NCBI GenBank assembly: GCA_964554185.1 | Contig: CAZKNJ010000023.1 | Coordinates: 1-25,556 of the forward strand | Source: CAZKNJ01 sp964554185 | Lineage (GTDB): Bacteria > 4484-113 | DNA length: 25,556 nucleotides | Direction: 5' to 3' | In this document: positions 21,681 to 25,556 of the stretch, in pieces | Numbering within the stretch: the stretch's first letter is position 1 | Layout: each line of letters opens with the position of its first letter | Made by a program: the position numbers and the translations under genes | The notes under the pieces: generated by a model | What the model was told of the DNA's origin: nothing | What the model saw: only the letters and a program-made list of their open reading frames with translations | The model's database searches: none

Positions 21681-22805
21681 ATGGCAAGCGATTTCTACCG
21701 TGAGGACCTGCAGGCCAAGATAAAGGTCGTGGGCGTGGGCGGCGGCGGCTGCAACGCGCTGGACCGCATGATTTCGGTTGGCCTGGGCGGCGTGGACTTT
21801 GTGGCGGTCAACACCGACGTACAGGCGCTGGACCGCTCCGGTGCGGGGCACAAGCTGCAGATCGGCGCCAAGCTGACGCGCGGCCTGGGCAGCGGCAGCG
21901 ACCCGGAGATCGGCCGCAAGGCTGCCGAGGAGAGCCGCCAGGACATCGGCGAGCTGCTGCACGGCGCCGACCTGGTGTTCATCACCGGCGGCATGGGCGG
22001 CGGCACCGGCACGGGCGCCTGCCCGCTCATCGCCAACGTGGCCAAGGAAGAGGGCACCCTCACGGTGGGCATCGTCACCCGCCCGTTCTCCTTTGAAGGC
22101 CGGAGGCGCACCCGCGTGGCCGCCGAAGGCATTGAGAACCTGCGCAAGAACGTGGACTCGCTCATCATCATTCCCAACGACAAGCTGCTGGACCTCGCGA
22201 CCTCCACCACCGCGTTGCAGGAAGCGTTCCTGATGGCGGACGAGATACTGCGCCAGGGCGTCACCGGCATCTCCGAGCTCATCCTCAAGCCGGGGCTGGT
22301 GAACATGGACTTCGCGGATGTGGAAATGGTGATGAAGGACTCCGGCACCGCGCTCATCGGCCTGGGCAGCGCCAGCGGCGAGAACCGCTCCCGCGTGGCG
22401 GTGGAGCAGGCGATACTCAGCCCGCTGCTGGAAAGCAGCATTGACGGCGCCACCGGCGTGCTCATCAACTTCACCGGCGGCCGCGACCTGACGCTGCGCG
22501 AGGTCAACGAGGCCGCGAGCCTGGTGTCCGAGCGGGTGGACCAGGACGCCAACATCATCTTCGGCGCGATCATCGACCCCGAGCAGCGCGACGAGGTGCA
22601 CGTGATGGTGCTGGCCACCGGCTTTGCCGCCGAGGCCAAGCTGCACACGGCGGTGCGCCGCGAGAAGGGCCGCAACCATCAGCGCGCAGACTACTCGCTG
22701 CCTCGGGAAGAGCCCGTCCGCGTGCCCGAGCCGGCGGAGCACAACAGCAATACGATTGAAGAAGACCTGGATGTGCCCACCTTCCTGCGCAAGCTGAAGA
22801 AGTGA
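21681..22805 (+). CDS. ftsZ: Cell division protein FtsZ
   Basis: The 374-residue tubulin-like GTPase polymerises into the division ring. It has the N-terminal GTP fold (IKVVGVGGGGCNALDRMI, FVAVNTDVQAL), the tubulin signature GGGTGTG at residues 106-112, the NVDSLIIIPNDKLL segment, and the T7-loop catalytic pair in NMDFADVEMVM. The linker after residue 325 is short and charged, and the C-terminus DLDVPTFLRKL is the conserved peptide that binds FtsA, ZipA or SepF in other bacteria. ATG 21681 follows GAGGAG at seven bases; an upstream in-frame ATG at 21585 adds 32 non-conserved residues. It overlaps the next gene by four bases (GTGA), tying ftsZ to a radical-SAM gene and yggS; no ftsA or ftsQ is adjacent in the window. 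Confidence 0.97.
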   Translation: MASDFYREDLQAKIKVVGVGGGGCNALDRMISVGLGGVDFVAVNTDVQALDRSGAGHKLQIGAKLTRGLGSGSDPEIGRKAAEESRQDIGELLHGADLVFITGGMGGGTGTGACPLIANVAKEEGTLTVGIVTRPFSFEGRRRTRVAAEGIENLRKNVDSLIIIPNDKLLDLATSTTALQEAFLMADEILRQGVTGISELILKPGLVNMDFADVEMVMKDSGTALIGLGSASGENRSRVAVEQAILSPLLESSIDGATGVLINFTGGRDLTLREVNEAASLVSERVDQDANIIFGAIIDPEQRDEVHVMVLATGFAAEAKLHTAVRREKGRNHQRADYSLPREEPVRVPEPAEHNSNTIEEDLDVPTFLRKLKK

Positions 22806-24349
22806 GCGAGGCCTATCCCGGCGAACGACCGATAACGCTGGCCGCGCCGCCGCCGAAGGATGCGCGGCTCAAGCTAGCGCTCATCTACCCCGACACCTAC
22901 CACATGGGCATGAGCAACCTCGGCCTGCACGCGCTGTACGGCCTGTTGGCCGAGCGCACGCCCTATGTGCCGCAGCTGCTGTTTTACCAGCAGGATTTGG
23001 GCCTTTACCGCCACCGCAGTGTGGCGGGCAAAGGGCGGGGGATAGACCTGCGCGACTTTGACGTCATCGCGTTCACCATCCCGTTTGAGCTGCTGTACGT
23101 GAACGTGGTGCGCATCCTGCGCGAGCAGGGCGTCGGCCTGACGCCGGATGAACGTGCGGGTGCGCCGCTGGTCATCGCCGGCGGCTACTCGCCCACGGGC
23201 AACCCGATGCCGCTGGCGGAGGTGCTGGATGTGGCGTTCATCGGCGAGGCGGAGGAGGCCTTCCCGCCGTTCCTGGACGAAGTGCTGGCGAACCTCGCGG
23301 AGCTGAAATCCCCCCGCGGGCAGGAGGTGCGCGCGGAGCTGCTGAAGCACTGGCACGGCCGCCCCGGCTTCTATTGCCCCAACATCAATGTGGACAAGCC
23401 GGTGAAGCGCCACTACGTCGCCGACGCCAGCGAGCACGTCGCGGTGAGCCGTTTCGTCACGCCCGATACCGCGTTCGCCAACCGGCTGCTGGTGCAGTCG
23501 GCGCGGGGATGTGCAGCGCGCTGCGACTTCTGCCTGGCGGGCTGCACCACCCATCCGCTGCGGCTGGTGGACGCGGACACGCTGCTGCAAACGGCGCGAT
23601 TAGCGCGGGGCGTGACCAAACGCATCGGCTTCATCGCCGAATCCCCCGGCGACCATCCGGCCATCGCCGAAGTCACCGCCGCGCTGGTGGACGAGGGCTG
23701 CGACCTGTCGTTCTCGTCGCTGCGGCTGAGCAGCATCAACGACGAGATGCTCGCGAGCCTGCTCGCGTGCGGCCAGCAGACGGTGACCATCGCGCCGGAA
23801 GTGCTGGATGAAAACTACCGCCGCCGCCTTCACAAGCCCTATCCGCCCAACGCCGGCATCCTCCGGCGCTCCACCGAGTTGCTCGCTGCCGGCATCAAGC
23901 GCATCAAGTACTACTTCATGCTCGGCTTTGAGTTTGAGGACGAGGGCTACCTCGCGCGGCTGGCGCGCTGGCTGGAAGTGCTGGACGCGGAGGCGCGCAA
24001 GGTGCGCCCGAAGGGCGAGCCGCCGGTGAGCTTCAGCTTCAGCTTCTTCGTGCCCAAGGCGCATACGCCGCTGGAGCTGCACCCGATGCCGCCGGTGGCG
24101 GAGCTGGTCGCGCGGCGCAAAGCGCTTAAAAAGAACTACCGCGGTCGCGCGCCGCTCAAGTTTGAAAGCGCCGAGTGGAGCCTGGTGCAGGAACGCCTGT
24201 CGCGCGGCGGCCGCGGCACGCTCCCGCTGCTGCTGCACCTCGCGTCGCAACGCCTCACCACGCCCGTGGTCAGGGACGCCATCGCCCGCTTCTCCCTCGA
24301 ATCTTCCGCCGCCCATCCCGTGCGCCATTGGGATGGGTTCGAGATGTGA
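22802..24349 (+). CDS. B12-binding-like/radical SAM protein
   Basis: The 515-residue product has an N-terminal cobalamin-binding-like Rossmann region (LALIYPDTYHMGMSNLGLHALYGLL, then IAFTIPFELLYVNVVRIL and VIAGGYSPTGNPMPLAEVLDVAFIGEAE) and a radical-SAM TIM-barrel with the iron-sulfur motif Cys237-x3-Cys241-x2-Cys244 (GCAARCDFC), followed by SFSSLRLSSIN and TIAPE. It resembles the TIGR03960-type family, which is often found with ribosomal or RNase E/G genes or fused to a second domain; here it stands alone beside ftsZ. The substrate is unknown; RNA or protein modification is a guess. The GTG start at 22802 overlaps the ftsZ TGA, so translation is coupled. Confidence 0.88.
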   Translation: MSEAYPGERPITLAAPPPKDARLKLALIYPDTYHMGMSNLGLHALYGLLAERTPYVPQLLFYQQDLGLYRHRSVAGKGRGIDLRDFDVIAFTIPFELLYVNVVRILREQGVGLTPDERAGAPLVIAGGYSPTGNPMPLAEVLDVAFIGEAEEAFPPFLDEVLANLAELKSPRGQEVRAELLKHWHGRPGFYCPNINVDKPVKRHYVADASEHVAVSRFVTPDTAFANRLLVQSARGCAARCDFCLAGCTTHPLRLVDADTLLQTARLARGVTKRIGFIAESPGDHPAIAEVTAALVDEGCDLSFSSLRLSSINDEMLASLLACGQQTVTIAPEVLDENYRRRLHKPYPPNAGILRRSTELLAAGIKRIKYYFMLGFEFEDEGYLARLARWLEVLDAEARKVRPKGEPPVSFSFSFFVPKAHTPLELHPMPPVAELVARRKALKKNYRGRAPLKFESAEWSLVQERLSRGGRGTLPLLLHLASQRLTTPVVRDAIARFSLESSAAHPVRHWDGFEM

Positions 24350-24355
24350 GGGTGC

Positions 24356-24361
24356 TACAAT
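24356..24361 (+). promoter_or_regulatory. -10-like box (TACAAT) just before yggS
   Basis: TACAAT ends eight bases before ATG 24370 and five before GTG 24367, placing +1 at about 24368. This gives a leaderless or nearly leaderless transcript in addition to read-through from ftsZ. Confidence 0.4.
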
Positions 24362-24369
24362 CGCGGGTG

Positions 24370-25092
24370 ATGGACGCGTTTGACTCCACTGACATAGCCC
24401 GCAAGGCGGCAGCGGTGCGGCGCAATGCCGCGCCGGTGCTGGAGGCCATCGCCAAGGCGGCACAGCCGGTGCGCATCGTGGCAATCACCAAGTACGTGGA
24501 CGCGGGCTGGTGCTGCGCGGCGGTGGACGCCGGGCTCACCGAGCTGGGCGAAAACCGCATCCTGGAGGGGATGGAGAAGTTCGACGCCGTGCGCGCCACC
24601 GGGCGCAGCTTCACCGCGCACCTGGTCGGCCCCATCCAGAGCAACAAGGCGCGCAAGGTGCCCGAGGGCTACGGCTTCGTGCAGGCGCTGGACCGCGTGA
24701 AGATTGCGCAGATACTGGACGCGCGCGCGGGGGAGATGGGGCTAAGCCTGCCGGTGCTGATTGAGGTTAACATTGACGAGGAGCCGCAGAAGGCGGGCGT
24801 CGCGCCGGGCGAGGTGGGCGCCTTCGCCGCGCAGGTGGCGGCGGAGTTTCCGCATCTGGCGCTGCGCGGGCTGATGTGCATCCCCGAATGGCCGGCGGGC
24901 GAGCCCGATGCGGAGTACGAGCGCGGCGCGCGCGCGAGCTTCCAGCGGATGAAACGCCTGTTTGACGAACTTCGGCCGCAACTGGGCGCCGAGTTCGACA
25001 CGCTTTCCATGGGCATGAGCGCCGACTACCGGTGGGCGATAGAGGAGGGCGCGACGATGGTGCGGGTGGGGCGGATGTTGTGGGAGGAGTGA
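24370..25092 (+). CDS. yggS: Pyridoxal phosphate homeostasis protein (YggS/PLPBP family)
   Basis: The 240-residue product has the alanine-racemase-like TIM barrel of the family. Lys41 in VAITKYVD should bind PLP as a Schiff base. Other conserved parts are LGENRI, HLVGPIQSNKARKV, LPVLIEVNIDEEPQKAGV, LRGLMCIP, LSMGMSADYRWAIEEGATMVRVGRMLW. Members bind PLP without known catalysis and balance vitamin B6 and amino acid pools. yggS commonly follows division genes such as ftsZ, as here. The start is preceded by no strong ribosome binding site but by a TACAAT box, so initiation could be leaderless from GTG 24367 or ATG 24370, or re-initiation after the radical-SAM stop 20 bp upstream. Confidence 0.93.
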   Translation: MDAFDSTDIARKAAAVRRNAAPVLEAIAKAAQPVRIVAITKYVDAGWCCAAVDAGLTELGENRILEGMEKFDAVRATGRSFTAHLVGPIQSNKARKVPEGYGFVQALDRVKIAQILDARAGEMGLSLPVLIEVNIDEEPQKAGVAPGEVGAFAAQVAAEFPHLALRGLMCIPEWPAGEPDAEYERGARASFQRMKRLFDELRPQLGAEFDTLSMGMSADYRWAIEEGATMVRVGRMLWEE

Positions 25093-25112
25093 AGCAGCAC
25101 GATGCGGGGTAG

Positions 25113-25131
25113 GCCGGGCTGACAGCCCGGC
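25113..25131. repeat. Palindromic repeat GCCGGGCTG-A-CAGCCCGGC
   Basis: Second full copy of the 9-bp-arm palindrome, flanked by GTAG and TCTA. It lies between the convergent yggS and the beta-propeller gene and could act as a hairpin terminator for both. Confidence 0.7.
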
Positions 25132-25137
25132 TCTAGG

Positions 25138-25556
25138 TCAAAGCTGCACCAAGATGAGGCTATAGTTCGTCCTATCATCAACTACTATCCGCCCCGAAGG
25201 CTGGTCGGCCAGTATGCGAATAGTGTTCTCGTCGCCAATCGTGATATCGTCGAGTAGCTCGAGGTCTGTAGCCCGCAACTCCAAGAGGTGGCAGCTATGC
25301 TCCTCGTCACGCTGGAGAGTATATATACTGCCTCCGTAAGCGTCGAGCTCCGTAATCACGCGGCCATTCAGCGTTGTGCTCATTACACTGCCGGTCGTAG
25401 GGTCCATCCTTGCTACGCGCTGAATATGCTGGTTCTGAGGCGGAATACACATACTGAAGTATATGTACCCCTGGTGGAAGAGCGGTAGGCTGACCCAGCC
25501 TGGAGATTCGAACTGCCCTATCGCTGCAGCTTGCCGCGTGAGCGGATTGATGGCGA
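25138..25556 (-). CDS. C-terminal part of a probable beta-propeller protein (runs off the window)
   Basis: The frame is open from the window edge to TGA at 25140-25138, so only the last 138 or so residues are visible; the start lies beyond 25556. The chain consists of repeating strand patterns with Asp-Pro or Asn-Pro plus Thr-Gly turns: AINPLTRQAAAIGQF, VARMDPTTGSVMSTT, ITELDAYGGSIYTLQ, ELRATDLELLDDITIG, ILADQPSGRIVVDD. This is typical of PQQ/WD40/NHL-like propeller blades, which usually act in binding or structure. No signal peptide can be judged. The yggS gene points toward it. Blade count and partner are unknown. Confidence 0.6.
   Translation of the reverse strand, partial: AINPLTRQAAAIGQFESPGWVSLPLFHQGYIYFSMCIPPQNQHIQRVARMDPTTGSVMSTTLNGRVITELDAYGGSIYTLQRDEEHSCHLLELRATDLELLDDITIGDENTIRILADQPSGRIVVDDRTNYSLILVQL

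Noticed and set aside
21597..22742. 381-codon open frame on the minus strand
   Set aside because: Antisense to ftsZ, with His/Ala/Gly-rich content typical of shadow frames.

Overview
The window looks like a piece of a metagenome-assembled, GC-rich bacterial genome. It has Shine-Dalgarno sequences, lipoboxes, signal peptides and ordinary use of TAA, TAG and TGA as stops. Two 100-N scaffold gaps (2420-2519 and 6524-6623) are present. The second is flanked by the same 55 bp on both sides, so it is probably an unmerged contig overlap and not missing DNA. I cannot place the organism from sequence alone. Dockerin-like lipoproteins, a eukaryote-type (type I) citrate synthase, MetG fused to a tRNA-binding domain, frequent TANAAT -10 boxes close to start codons and at least one leaderless-looking gene would fit an uncultured lineage such as Armatimonadota or a neighbour; this is a guess.

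Layout. 1-2.8 kb (+): a sodium/calcium-exchanger-like membrane protein, a GNAT acetyltransferase and a ZIP metal transporter that is gapped and carries an in-frame amber stop. 2.9-7.4 kb (-): two secreted proteins of unknown function that share a motif at the start of the mature chain, then five tandem paralogous small membrane proteins (163-199 aa), each with hydrophobic segments, a variable linker and a TPR-like helix pair ending in a KY-x-x-x-R signature. One of the five is split by the false gap and one has an in-frame TGA. 7.5-7.7 kb (+): tRNA-Cys(GCA) and tRNA-Val(GAC) behind a good sigma-70-type promoter. 7.7-8.3 kb (-): a secreted unknown protein. 8.4-9.8 kb (+): a structured intergenic region, a small lipoprotein, and an FKBP-type prolyl isomerase lipoprotein that shares its N-terminal module. 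9.85-11.8 kb (+): leaderless ribD overlapping a membrane-anchored metzincin-like protein whose catalytic glutamate is replaced by glutamine. 11.9-13.1 kb (-): citrate synthase with a strong promoter. 13.4-18.65 kb (-): a ZU5-like membrane-anchored protein and two large lipoproteins with a common dockerin-like N-terminal module. 18.76-25.1 kb (+): metG, a lipoprotein, and ftsZ, a B12/radical-SAM protein and yggS in one tight run. 25.1 kb to the end (-): the C-terminal part of a probable beta-propeller protein.

Housekeeping genes (metG, ftsZ, gltA, ribD, tRNAs) are interleaved with lineage-specific envelope proteins. The most unusual parts are the five-member membrane/TPR-like family, the modular dockerin-like/ZU5/cysteine-peptidase-like/YfaP lipoproteins, and the Glu-to-Gln metzincin next to ribD.
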